Below are positions 23,867-31,467 of a DNA stretch of 62,506 nucleotides, piece by piece. The DNA lies in the NCBI GenBank assembly GCA_001464275.1, contig LNFL01000110.1:1-62506 (forward strand), in the 5' to 3' direction. The DNA is from Actinobacteria bacterium Ga0077560. GTDB taxonomy: Bacteria > Actinomycetota > Thermoleophilia > Miltoncostaeales > Miltoncostaeaceae. The notes beneath the pieces were generated by a model that worked only from the letters and a program-made list of their open reading frames with translations, was not told where the DNA came from and searched no databases. The first letter of the stretch is position 1. Every line of letters begins with the position of its first letter. A program made the translations under genes and the position numbers.

Positions 23867-24535
23867 TTAGGCGGTCGCGGCCTTCCGGGTGAACGGTTCG
23901 CCGGTGACCAGGAAGCGCACGCGGCCGCCCAGCTCGGCGCCGTTGTTCGCCACGCGCTCCAAGTGGCGGGCCACCAGGATCGAGGCGGCGCGCCAGCTGC
24001 GGTTGAGCGGGTCCGCCTGGATGGTGCCCGCGGCCTCCAGGACCTCGCCCAGCATGCGGCGGACGGTGACGGCCTGCTCGGTCGCGCGCTCCCCGAGGGC
24101 GACGTCACCGCGGGCGATCGCCTGCACGGCGACGGCGAGGGTGTCGACCGCCTGGCTGCTCATGCGCTGGATGAGCTCCTGGATCTCCGGCACCGTCGCC
24201 TCGGGGCGCTGGTTCCGGGTGAGCTCCGCCATCGAGACCGCCAGATCGCCCACGCGCTCCAGGGCGATCACCGCGATGAGGCCCACGTGCAGCAGCCGCA
24301 GGTCGGCGGCGACCGGGGCCTCCAGCAGCTGGATGTTGAAGATCCTCTGGTCGAGCTCCGCGCACCGCTCATCGACGCGGTCGTCGCCGGCGATCACCGA
24401 CTCCGCCGCGACGGCGTCGAGGGTCTCCCATGCCGCGACGGCACGCTCCACCTGGTTCAGCACCACGCTGGCCATCTCGACCATTCCGGCGCGGAACGAC
24501 TCCATCTCGGTCTGGAAGTGCATGCGTACAGCCAT
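23867..24535 (-). CDS. phoU: Phosphate signalling complex protein PhoU
   Basis: 222 residues, two PhoU three-helix repeats. Metal-binding motifs appear as ALERVGDLAVSMAE and LERVANNGAELGGRV, replacing the usual ExxxD pattern only slightly. PhoU links the Pst transporter to a phosphate-sensing kinase and dampens phosphate uptake. The start ATG 24535 has a TACGAT box 6 nt upstream and no ribosome-binding site. No pst or phoR/phoB genes lie in the window. Confidence 0.9.
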   Translation of the reverse strand: MAVRMHFQTEMESFRAGMVEMASVVLNQVERAVAAWETLDAVAAESVIAGDDRVDERCAELDQRIFNIQLLEAPVAADLRLLHVGLIAVIALERVGDLAVSMAELTRNQRPEATVPEIQELIQRMSSQAVDTLAVAVQAIARGDVALGERATEQAVTVRRMLGEVLEAAGTIQADPLNRSWRAASILVARHLERVANNGAELGGRVRFLVTGEPFTRKAATA

Positions 24536-24541
24536 GCGGGG

Positions 24542-24547
24542 ATCGTA
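24542..24547 (-). promoter_or_regulatory. -10 box (TACGAT), leaderless, before phoU
   Basis: On the minus strand TACGAT ends 6 nt before the phoU ATG at 24535. Confidence 0.55.
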
Positions 24548-24629
24548 GGGGACACTCGTCCCCGTTGGAACCGAGCCAGGGTCGGGGAGGTCGCCAGGAT
24601 CAATCACGCGTGTGGTGTGTTGCAGATCG

Positions 24630-25502
24630 TCACCGTGACGGCGGCAGCGTCCGGCCGCTCAGGGCGATGGCCGCCTCGGTGGTCGCAAGTAGCGGGCTGC
24701 CCTCGCTCACGGCGGTGAACCGCACGCGCCCGTCGCGCCCCTGCAGGCCCCGGAGGGCGGCCCGCAGCCGGGACGGCACCGGACGTCCCGAGGCGCACAG
24801 GGCCCGCCACACCATGGCGGTGGTGTTGCCGTCGGCCGCCCGTCCGCCACCGGCGGAGGCATAGCCGCCGTCCGGGCCGCGCTGGGACACCATCCAGGCG
24901 CGGGCCGATGCGACCCACGGGGTTCCGGCCGGGACCCCGGCGGCGGCGAGCGCCTCCAGGGTGATGGCGGTCGCGTCCACCTGATCACGGCTCGCCGCGC
25001 GGAGGTCGAATCCCCAGCCGCCCGCGCCGCGGGTGCCGCGCAGCGCGCGGACCGCCGCGGGGGGGACGGGCTCCCCGGCTCCGGCGAGGGCCAGCATCGA
25101 GAAGGCCTGGTCGTACGCGGTGGCCCCGTATCGTCCGTCGGCGAACGCCCGCCGGATGCGGGCCAGATAGTCCACCCCGCCGAACCGTCGCGGGTCGGCG
25201 CCGGCGGCGAGTGCGGCCAGCGCGACCTTCCCCGAGGACCCCGCCGTGGTCGCGTAGCCGGGCCCGCGCCGCCGCAGGGCCGCGACCCGGGATGCCAGCG
25301 CGCCGGGCGGCCGCCCTGAGAGCCGCAGGGCCACGACCGTGTCGGCGAGCTGGCCGGTTGGCATGTCCGCGACCGGGAGGGTGGTGAGCCAGCCCGCCGC
25401 GCGCTGCCCGGCCCGGAGATCGGCCGGGCCGGCGCAGGCAGCGGTGCCCACCGCGGGCACGGCGGCCAGCAGCGCCGCCGCGCCCGCGAGGGCGGCCCTC
25501 AT
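24630..25502 (-). CDS. Secreted alpha/alpha-barrel-like protein (prenyltransferase/squalene-cyclase repeats), possible cobalamin binder
   Basis: 290 residues. A signal peptide (MRAALAGAAALLAAVPAVGTAACA) is followed by repeated helical pairs with glycine-aromatic turns and D-x-T-A helices (GGWGFDLRA..DQVDATAITLEALAAAG; DGGYASAGG..DGNTTAMVWRAL). This pattern occurs in prenyltransferase/squalene-oxidase repeats and in the alpha barrel of intrinsic factor/transcobalamin. Catalytic cyclase acidic motifs are not evident. The ATG overlaps the DUF4430 gene stop by 4 nt, placing it under the same cobalamin riboswitch. A cobalamin-binding role is inferred from context. Confidence 0.72.
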   Translation of the reverse strand: MRAALAGAAALLAAVPAVGTAACAGPADLRAGQRAAGWLTTLPVADMPTGQLADTVVALRLSGRPPGALASRVAALRRRGPGYATTAGSSGKVALAALAAGADPRRFGGVDYLARIRRAFADGRYGATAYDQAFSMLALAGAGEPVPPAAVRALRGTRGAGGWGFDLRAASRDQVDATAITLEALAAAGVPAGTPWVASARAWMVSQRGPDGGYASAGGGRAADGNTTAMVWRALCASGRPVPSRLRAALRGLQGRDGRVRFTAVSEGSPLLATTEAAIALSGRTLPPSR

Positions 25503-26668
25503 CGCGCCCGGGTCCGCGACGCCACCACCGTGAACTGCCCGGTGTTGGTCCGGGCGATGCCGGTGGCCTCGGCGTTGCCCGCCCCGTCGGTCGCGCGCGA
25601 CCACACCCGCCACAGGCCGGGGGTGAGCGGGCGGCGCAGCGGCAGCGTCCAGTTGCCGCCGGCCAGCTTCGCCCGCAGCCACACCCTGGCGGTGCAGGTG
25701 CCGGGCGCCGACAGCGTCCCGCCGGCGGTCATGAAGCGGCACTGCGTGCCGACCCGGCGGGCCAGGGCCACATCCACCCTCGCCACGTCGGAGCGGTCGG
25801 GGCCGGCGGTCCCGGTGATCCCGCGCACCGATGCCGCGCGCCGGCCGATGCGCGGGAAACCGATGACGGATCCCGGGGCGACCGTGTCGCCGGTCGTCGC
25901 CGCGGGCGTCCCCGTGGCCGGGGCGGGCGCCGGTGCCGGCAGCCCGCACACCGAGGCGTCGGTGCCCACCGCGCAGACGGTGCGGGCGGGGCTGCGCACC
26001 TCGTTCGCGCGGGTGGCGGAGACGGCCTGGTTCCCCGTGCCGGTGGCCGTGAAGCTCACCCGGCCGGTGGGGCCCGCGGTGGCGGTGCGGCCGGCGTAGA
26101 CCACCGAGGCGCCGGCGGCGGGGGTCGCGGTGCCGTCGGTGGCGTGGCTGGTGACGGTCACCTCGAACGACTGGCCCGTGGGGACCAGATCGGACGAGAC
26201 CGCGAGGTCCAGCTCGCGCGCGTTGAAGTCGGTGACGAACGCCCACACCACCCGGTCGCCCGGGGCGACGGTGGTGGCGTCCGCCCCGGTGGCGCCGGCG
26301 ACATGGTTCACCGTGAAGCGCCACGACGGTGTGAACGACGCCGGCATGGTGTCGCCGCCGATGGTCGTGATGAAGCTGCTCGGGCCGCCGCCGAGGTTGA
26401 ACAGCTGGAAGCCCAGCGGCAGGCTCGCGGCGGCGGCCGCGCGGGCCAGCTGCCCGGTGGCGCTGGCGGCGGGCACCGTGATCTGGTCGCTGTCGGCCGG
26501 GTCCCGGAGGGTCACCGGGGCGCCGTCGAGCTCGACGGCGGTCTCCGGCAGCAGCGTGGCGCCGGAGCCCTCGACCCGCACGGTGGCGGTGGCGGCGAAC
26601 ACGGTCGCCGGGACGGCGCCGCAGGCCAGCAGGGACGCGAGCAGCGTCCGGCGGACGGTGTGATGCAT
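25499..26668 (-). CDS. Secreted DUF4430 domain protein, cobalamin-riboswitch controlled
   Basis: 389 residues. A signal peptide (MHHTVRRTLLASLLACGAVPATVFA) precedes a DUF4430-like region (about 25-130) with SWRFTVNHV and DRVVWAFVTDF. An Ig-like domain (about 145-215) and a beta-rich C-terminal region with two Cys (about 240-389) follow. DUF4430 is related to the C-terminal beta domain of transcobalamin. It starts 40 nt after the riboswitch region with AGAGAGG upstream. No cobalamin transporter genes are adjacent. The role as a cobalamin-capture protein is inferred. Confidence 0.75.
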   Translation of the reverse strand: MHHTVRRTLLASLLACGAVPATVFAATATVRVEGSGATLLPETAVELDGAPVTLRDPADSDQITVPAASATGQLARAAAAASLPLGFQLFNLGGGPSSFITTIGGDTMPASFTPSWRFTVNHVAGATGADATTVAPGDRVVWAFVTDFNARELDLAVSSDLVPTGQSFEVTVTSHATDGTATPAAGASVVYAGRTATAGPTGRVSFTATGTGNQAVSATRANEVRSPARTVCAVGTDASVCGLPAPAPAPATGTPAATTGDTVAPGSVIGFPRIGRRAASVRGITGTAGPDRSDVARVDVALARRVGTQCRFMTAGGTLSAPGTCTARVWLRAKLAGGNWTLPLRRPLTPGLWRVWSRATDGAGNAEATGIARTNTGQFTVVASRTRAR

Positions 26669-26710
26669 GTGGAGCCTCTCTGTTCCGCGAAGAAGCGATA
26701 TGTGTTCGCG

Positions 26711-26900
26711 GCCGGGGCAGGTCTCCTGGCTCCCCGGTCATCGCGCGAAGGTCCACGCCTTCCCAGGACCTCTCGGTCCCAGTGGCCGGCGCCGTGGCGC
26801 CATGTGGTTTCGCTCCCGGGTCACAGTGGCGGGTCCGCGCCGGATTCGCACCGGCTTCCCTCTCACGCGCCCCGAGGGGCGACCACCGACCGTCGCAGCA
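26711..26900 (-). ncRNA. Cobalamin riboswitch
   Basis: On the minus strand the conserved core AAGCCGGTGCGAATCCGGC (26857-26839), the B12 box GCCACTG (26830-26824) and the 3' element GAGCCAGGAGACCTGCC (26732-26716) occur in the correct order, with GGTCGGTGG at the 5' end (26890-26882). A TAGGCT -10 box (26905-26900) would start transcription right at the aptamer. It precedes the DUF4430 gene and probably acts by hiding its ribosome-binding site when cobalamin is bound. Confidence 0.95.
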
Positions 26901-26953
26901 GCCTACCCCTCGCGGGACGGCCGCGTCACCCCCGGAAAACGCTCGTCGCGCGG

Positions 26954-26959
26954 TACCCT
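26954..26959 (+). promoter_or_regulatory. -10 box (TACCCT), leaderless, before the 26968 gene
   Basis: TACCCT ends 8 nt before GTG 26968, with the same CGGTACCCT context as trpS. It is divergent from the riboswitch promoter 50 nt away. Confidence 0.55.
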
Positions 26960-26967
26960 TGCGCGTC

Positions 26968-27735
26968 GTGTCCACCCTCGCCGCGCCGCGCCGGATCACC
27001 GGCACCATCGACCGGATCGGGACGACGCCCGCGCTCACCTGCGTCGCCATCGTGGCGCTCACGGTCTCGGGCTTCGCGCTCGAGCGAATGACGGGCCTCC
27101 CGGAGCAGCACCTCCTGGGGCTGTGCTGCTGGGTCTTCCTGATCGGGCTGCTGCGGTACGCGACGAGCGTCGAGCGCATGCAGACCGTGGTGGTCATCGT
27201 GGTGGCCACGTTCTTCGAGGTGCTGGGGTCGGTGCTGTGGGGCGTCTACGTCTACCGCCACGGCAACCTGCCCATGTTCGTGCCGCCGGGGCACGGCATG
27301 GTCTACCTGTTCGGGCTGCGGCTCACCCAGACGAACCTGATGCGGAACCACCACCGCACGATGGTGCGGATCGCCCTGTTCGGGGCGATCGGCTGGGCGG
27401 TGATCGGGCTCACGCTCCTGGACCGCGTGGACGTGGGCGGCGCCTTCGGCGTCGCGGTGCTGAGCTTCTTCCTCATCCGCGGCCGCGTGCCCCACGTCTA
27501 CGCCGGCGTGTTCTTCTTCGTGGCGTTCCTGGAGCTCTACGGCGTGGCCATGGGCACCTGGGCCTGGGAACCCGAGATCCCCGGCACCGGGATCCCCAAC
27601 GGCAACCCGCCGTCGGGGATCGCGTCCGGCTATGTCTTCTTCGACATGGCGGCCATCGCCCTCGCCCCCTTCGCGCTGGAGGCGTTCGGGTGGGCGAGGG
27701 AGCGGCTCAGGGCGCTAGCGCCGGCCCGGGGGTAG
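26968..27735 (+). CDS. Multi-pass integral membrane protein, unrecognised
   Basis: 255 residues with about six to seven hydrophobic segments across residues 22-250. Polar motifs inside or between helices, FVPPGHGMVYLFGLRL and IPNGNPPSGIASGYVFFD, look conserved and could line a binding pocket. No family is recognised with confidence. GTG 26968 is chosen from the leaderless -10 box. It is divergent from the cobalamin riboswitch operon, but nothing in its own leader suggests cobalamin control. It overlaps the convergent gene by 21 nt. Confidence 0.65.
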   Translation: MSTLAAPRRITGTIDRIGTTPALTCVAIVALTVSGFALERMTGLPEQHLLGLCCWVFLIGLLRYATSVERMQTVVVIVVATFFEVLGSVLWGVYVYRHGNLPMFVPPGHGMVYLFGLRLTQTNLMRNHHRTMVRIALFGAIGWAVIGLTLLDRVDVGGAFGVAVLSFFLIRGRVPHVYAGVFFFVAFLELYGVAMGTWAWEPEIPGTGIPNGNPPSGIASGYVFFDMAAIALAPFALEAFGWARERLRALAPARG

Positions 27736-29292
27736 GGCGAGCTTCGCGGCGGCGCGCAGGCAGGCGGTGCGTCGTGCGCCGGCCGTGGGGTGCCGCTTGA
27801 GGCAGGCGGTCCGCGCGGCGGCGGCCCTGCGCTTGCGCAGGCATGTGGCCTTCGCCGTGCCCTTCAGCGCGGCGCAGGGGGCCGCGGGAGTCCGTGGCGC
27901 AGGGGACGTGGGCGTGGTGGGGGCGGTGGGCCCTTCCGAGGCGGCGATGGTGATGCGGGCCTCGTCGGACCCGTCGAGCACCGCGTCGCCGGTGACGTCG
28001 GAGAGCCGCACCAGCAGGTGCTCGCTTCCCTCGGAGGTCCCGTCCGCCGTGACCGGAACCTCGACGCGCTTGGTGATCTCGCCCTCGGCGAAGCGCAGCG
28101 TCCCGGAGGCCGCCGTGAAGTCCGCGCCCGCCGTCGCGGTGCCGGCGACTGTGGCGTAGGTGACGGTCGCCGGCCCGGAGGGCGACCCCAGGCGGGCGAC
28201 CCGCACTGTCGCCGTCGTGCCCTCGGTGGCGAGCACGGAGTCGGAGAGGAAGAACAGCGGCCGTGCGGGCGTGGCGGTGCCCGAGACCGTCGCGGTGCCG
28301 GTGATGGCGCCCGTCCCCCCCGCCGCGTCGTCGACGACGTGGATCCACCAGGTGCCGCGCGGGTCGGTGCGGTCGAACGCCCCGAGGGTCGTGCCATTCG
28401 GTGCGACGGCGGGTGCGGGCCACGAATCCCCGGGCGTCGGATCGGTGGGCCGGTAGTTCCCGGTCGTGCACGGCCCCGAGCCGAGGGTCGAGGGGGCGGT
28501 GTCCGAGAATGTGAGGGCGGCCGACAGGTCGGCCGTTCCGCAGGCGTCTGAGACCAGCGGCACGCTCACGCCCGTCGGCCCCTGCAGCAGGATGTCGAGG
28601 TCCTCGGGGTTGGCATGGAAGACGCCGTCCAGGGTGACCGTGAGGTCCCGCATCACGTTGCCGGCGCCCGGGTCCGGGCCGGCGACCTCGATGGGGTGGG
28701 CCGACGCGACCCCGGACGTGCCCGACGCGGGCACCACCACGACGCCCGTCCCGGTGGTGATGGTGAGTGACCACCCGGACAGGGAGCCGGCGTCACTGCC
28801 CGCGTCGTCCGCGACGTAGAGCTGCCAGACGCCGTTCGGGTCCTCACCGTCGAAGGCCGCGAGCTGGGTCGCGCTGGCGGTGCCGCCCGCTGCGGGCATC
28901 GTGTCCCCCGGGGTGGGGTCGGTGGGCCGGTAGGTCCCCGCCGCGCAGCTCGTGACCGCCGGCGCGGCGTCGGCGAACCGCAGGTCGACCGGGCTCCCGA
29001 GGTTCGAGCACATGTCCGAGATCAGCATCACGGCTTCGCCCGACGGGCTTCGCAGGAGGATGTCGACGTCGTTCATGTAGCTGTGGATGACGCCGGTCAG
29101 CTGGACCTCGAGGTCGGCGATCCGGCCGGTGAGGCCGGACACCGTGATCTCGGACGGGTACGGCGTCGCCGGAGCGCTGTCGGCGACGGTGATGCCGGCG
29201 TTGTTGGCGAGCGTGGCCGTGTCCGCGGACGCGGCGGCCGGTATGGCGAGCAGCGCCGTGCACAGCGCGGCGGCGAGGGTGGGGATGCGCAT
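27715..29292 (-). CDS. Secreted protein with two proprotein-convertase P-domain-like repeats and a Calx-beta domain
   Basis: 525 residues: signal peptide (MRIPTLAAALCTALLAIPAAASA), then two P-domain-like repeats (about 45-185 and 200-335). Each has DVDILLRSPSG/DLDILLQGPTG, a YRPTDPTPGD loop and a W(Q/I)LYVADD/WWIHVVDD strand. A Calx-beta domain (about 345-450) with ATVTYATVAGTATAGADF and a basic tail with repeated CLR/CLK cysteines follow. P-domains usually stabilise subtilases, but no protease domain is present here. Probably a surface or matrix protein. No ribosome-binding site or clear -10 box is visible. Confidence 0.72.
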   Translation of the reverse strand: MRIPTLAAALCTALLAIPAAASADTATLANNAGITVADSAPATPYPSEITVSGLTGRIADLEVQLTGVIHSYMNDVDILLRSPSGEAVMLISDMCSNLGSPVDLRFADAAPAVTSCAAGTYRPTDPTPGDTMPAAGGTASATQLAAFDGEDPNGVWQLYVADDAGSDAGSLSGWSLTITTGTGVVVVPASGTSGVASAHPIEVAGPDPGAGNVMRDLTVTLDGVFHANPEDLDILLQGPTGVSVPLVSDACGTADLSAALTFSDTAPSTLGSGPCTTGNYRPTDPTPGDSWPAPAVAPNGTTLGAFDRTDPRGTWWIHVVDDAAGGTGAITGTATVSGTATPARPLFFLSDSVLATEGTTATVRVARLGSPSGPATVTYATVAGTATAGADFTAASGTLRFAEGEITKRVEVPVTADGTSEGSEHLLVRLSDVTGDAVLDGSDEARITIAASEGPTAPTTPTSPAPRTPAAPCAALKGTAKATCLRKRRAAAARTACLKRHPTAGARRTACLRAAAKLALPPGRR

Positions 29293-29352
29293 GGCGGGCG
29301 CATCGGCCGCGGACGCGCCCGGCTCAAGCCGTGCGCCGGGATGCCCGTGGCG

Positions 29353-29550
29353 TCAGACGGGCGGGCCCGCCAAGTAGTCGCGGCAGGCGACCTCGTGTTC
29401 CTCGTGGGCGACGCCGGCCAGGGTCACCTCCACCGGCCACTCGGGTGCCGTGTGCCCGGCGTCCTCGGGCGGCGCGGTGATGACGGCCTGCCAGCGGGCC
29501 ACGCTCACCCGCCAGCCCACCTCCTCGAAGTCTCGCTGCAGGTCATGCAA
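29353..29550 (-). CDS. Small hypothetical protein
   Basis: 65 residues starting MHDLQRDFEEVGWRVSVARW and ending ACRDYLAGPPV. It has normal GC-rich codon use and no recognisable domain. It lies between two better-supported genes and is divergent from the 29613 gene. No clear ribosome-binding site, so the call is tentative. Confidence 0.45.
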   Translation of the reverse strand: MHDLQRDFEEVGWRVSVARWQAVITAPPEDAGHTAPEWPVEVTLAGVAHEEHEVACRDYLAGPPV

Positions 29551-29596
29551 CAGGTCGGGCGGGCCGATGATGCGATAACTGGTCGGAAGCGGGGGG

Positions 29597-29602
29597 TAGA
29601 GT
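29597..29602 (+). promoter_or_regulatory. -10 box (TAGAGT), near-leaderless, before the 29613 gene
   Basis: TAGAGT ends 10 nt before GTG 29613. Confidence 0.5.
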
Positions 29603-29612
29603 CTGCACGCTC

Positions 29613-29915
29613 GTGACCGGCCGCGTGTCCATCACCGGGGAGATCGCCCTGCTCTGGCAGGACGTCGACCCCTACGAGGGTGACGTCATCCTCATCACGC
29701 TCGACACGGACGAGGTGCTCGCGCTGAACACCTTCGAGCTGCGGGGCGAGGTCGCCCAGCGGTACAAGGACGGCGTGCTCGAGGAGGGCATGCGCATCCG
29801 CGTGGATTGCCGCACGGATGTCGCCGAGATCATCAACTTCGACACCGGCGAGACCAACGACGAGGACGTCGCGGTGGTCGTCGATGTCGCGATCCTCCCC
29901 GAGGGCCCCGCGTGA
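29613..29915 (+). CDS. Small acidic hypothetical protein
   Basis: 100 residues starting MTGRVSITGEIALLWQDVDPYEGD, strongly acidic and rich in valine and isoleucine, probably a beta-sandwich. Not recognised. The GTG start has a TAGAGT box 10 nt upstream and no ribosome-binding site. It ends 46 nt before tRNA-Gln. Confidence 0.6.
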   Translation: MTGRVSITGEIALLWQDVDPYEGDVILITLDTDEVLALNTFELRGEVAQRYKDGVLEEGMRIRVDCRTDVAEIINFDTGETNDEDVAVVVDVAILPEGPA

Positions 29916-29937
29916 TGCGGGTCCCGGACCCCCCGCC

Positions 29938-29943
29938 TATAAT
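29938..29943 (+). promoter_or_regulatory. -10 box (TATAAT) before tRNA-Gln
   Basis: A perfect consensus -10, ending 17 nt upstream of the mature tRNA 5' end. It is the only exact TATAAT seen at a gene start in the window, as expected for a stable-RNA promoter. Confidence 0.7.
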
Positions 29944-29960
29944 CGCCCCGCCGGTATCGC

Positions 29961-30034
29961 TGGGGCGTAGCCAAGCGGTAAGGCAGCGGGTTTTGGTCCC
30001 GCGATCGGGGGTTCGAATCCTCCCGCCCCAACCA
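29961..30034 (+). tRNA. tRNA-Gln (anticodon UUG)
   Basis: A complete cloverleaf. Acceptor TGGGGCG (29961-29967) pairs with CGCCCCA (30024-30030). The 5-bp anticodon stem GCGGG/CCCGC encloses loop TTTTGGT with anticodon TTG (29993-29995). The T loop is GTTCGAATC. Discriminator A is followed by an encoded CCA (30032-30034). It sits upstream of glmU as in many actinobacteria. Confidence 0.96.
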
Positions 30035-30072
30035 GGAACCTCGTTGCCGCCGATCCCCCGGAGCCACACCAC

Positions 30073-31467
30073 ATGACGCTGGGTGTCGTCGTTCTCGCCG
30101 CCGGCCTGGGGACCCGCATGCGGTCCTCCACGCCGAAGGTGCTCCACCGCCTCGCCGGCCGCCCGCTCGTGGGCTGGGTGCTGGCCTCGCTCGCGGGGGT
30201 CGACCCCGCCCACACGGTGGTCGTCATCGGCCACGGGGCCGACGACGTGCGCGCCGTCCTGCCGGACGGCGTGGCGAGCGCCGTCCAGGAGGAGCAGCTC
30301 GGTACCGGCCACGCCGCGGCGGTGGGTCTCGCGACCCTCGACCCCGCCTGCGACACCGTCCTGCTGCTGTGCGGCGACACGCCGCTGCTGCGCGCCGAGC
30401 TCATCACCGAGCTCGTGTCCATGCACGCCGGCTCGGGCCGCGCGGTGACGATGGTGAGCGCCGACCTGGAGGACGCCGGCTCCTACGGCCGCGTCCTGCG
30501 GGACGGCTCCGGCGAGGTGACCGGGGTGGTGGAGTCCCGGGACGCCACCGAGGAGCAGCTGGAGATCCGGGAGATCAACGCCGGTATCTTCGTGTTCGAC
30601 CGCGCGGCCCTCGACGCCGCCCTCGGGCAGGTGGGCTCCAAGAACGCCCAGGGGGAGATGTACCTCCCGGACGTCCTGCCGCTGGTGGGCGGTCCCATCG
30701 GCGCCCTGCGCAGCGCCGACCCCGACGTGGTGGCCGGCGTGAACACCCGCATCGACCTGGCCGCGTGCGAGGCCGCCCTGCAGGCGCGGCTGCGCGAGGA
30801 GCTCATGCTCGGCGGGGTCACCATGCCCGACCCGGCCGCGGTCTATGTCGACCACGACGTGACCGTGGGGCAGGACACCGTGCTGCTGCCCGGGGTGCAC
30901 CTGCGGTCCGGCACCACCGTCGGCGAGGGCTGCACGATCGGACCGGACTGCCTGATCGAGGGCTGCGTGGTGGGCGACGGCGCCAGCATCACCGCCGCCC
31001 ACGCCTTCAGCAGCGAGATCGGCCCCGGCGCGCAGGTGGGCCCGTTCGCCTACCTGCGTCCCGGCACCCGCATGGCGGCCTCGGCGAAGATCGGCACGTT
31101 CGTGGAGACCAAGAACGCCAGGATCGGCGTCAAGGCCAAGGTGCCCCACCTGTCGTACATGGGCGACGTGGACATCGGCGACGGCTCCAACATCGGCGCG
31201 GGCAACATCACCGCCAACTACGACGGCTTCCGAAAGCACGCGACGAAGATCGGCGCGCGCGTGAAGACCGGCTCGGACTGCGTGTTCGTGGCGCCCGTGG
31301 TGCTGGGCGACGACGTCATGACCGGCGCCGGCTCGATCATCACCGAGGACGTGCCGGACGGCGCGCTGGGCATCGCCCGCGCCCGCCAGGCCGTCATCGA
31401 GGGGTTCACCGCGCGAGCGGTGGAGAAGGCAAAAGCGGCCAGCGATTCCGGGGGGCATGGCTCGTGA
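30073..31467 (+). CDS. glmU: Bifunctional UDP-GlcNAc pyrophosphorylase / GlcN-1-P N-acetyltransferase
   Basis: 464 residues. The N-terminal uridylyltransferase (about 1-230) starts VVVLAAGLGTRMRSSTPKVLHRLAG. The C-terminal left-handed beta-helix acetyltransferase (about 250-450) has the active-site stretch GDGSNIGAGNITANYDG and HATKIGARVKTGS. It makes UDP-GlcNAc for peptidoglycan. ATG 30073 is the natural start. It overlaps prs by 4 nt. Confidence 0.96.
   Translation: MTLGVVVLAAGLGTRMRSSTPKVLHRLAGRPLVGWVLASLAGVDPAHTVVVIGHGADDVRAVLPDGVASAVQEEQLGTGHAAAVGLATLDPACDTVLLLCGDTPLLRAELITELVSMHAGSGRAVTMVSADLEDAGSYGRVLRDGSGEVTGVVESRDATEEQLEIREINAGIFVFDRAALDAALGQVGSKNAQGEMYLPDVLPLVGGPIGALRSADPDVVAGVNTRIDLAACEAALQARLREELMLGGVTMPDPAAVYVDHDVTVGQDTVLLPGVHLRSGTTVGEGCTIGPDCLIEGCVVGDGASITAAHAFSSEIGPGAQVGPFAYLRPGTRMAASAKIGTFVETKNARIGVKAKVPHLSYMGDVDIGDGSNIGAGNITANYDGFRKHATKIGARVKTGSDCVFVAPVVLGDDVMTGAGSIITEDVPDGALGIARARQAVIEGFTARAVEKAKAASDSGGHGS

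Noticed and set aside
24630..27209. Reading the barrel-like gene as one very long protein through the DUF4430 gene and the riboswitch
   Set aside because: The upstream part is the DUF4430 gene in another frame and the riboswitch. A signal peptide and an ATGA overlap at 25499-25502 mark the true start.
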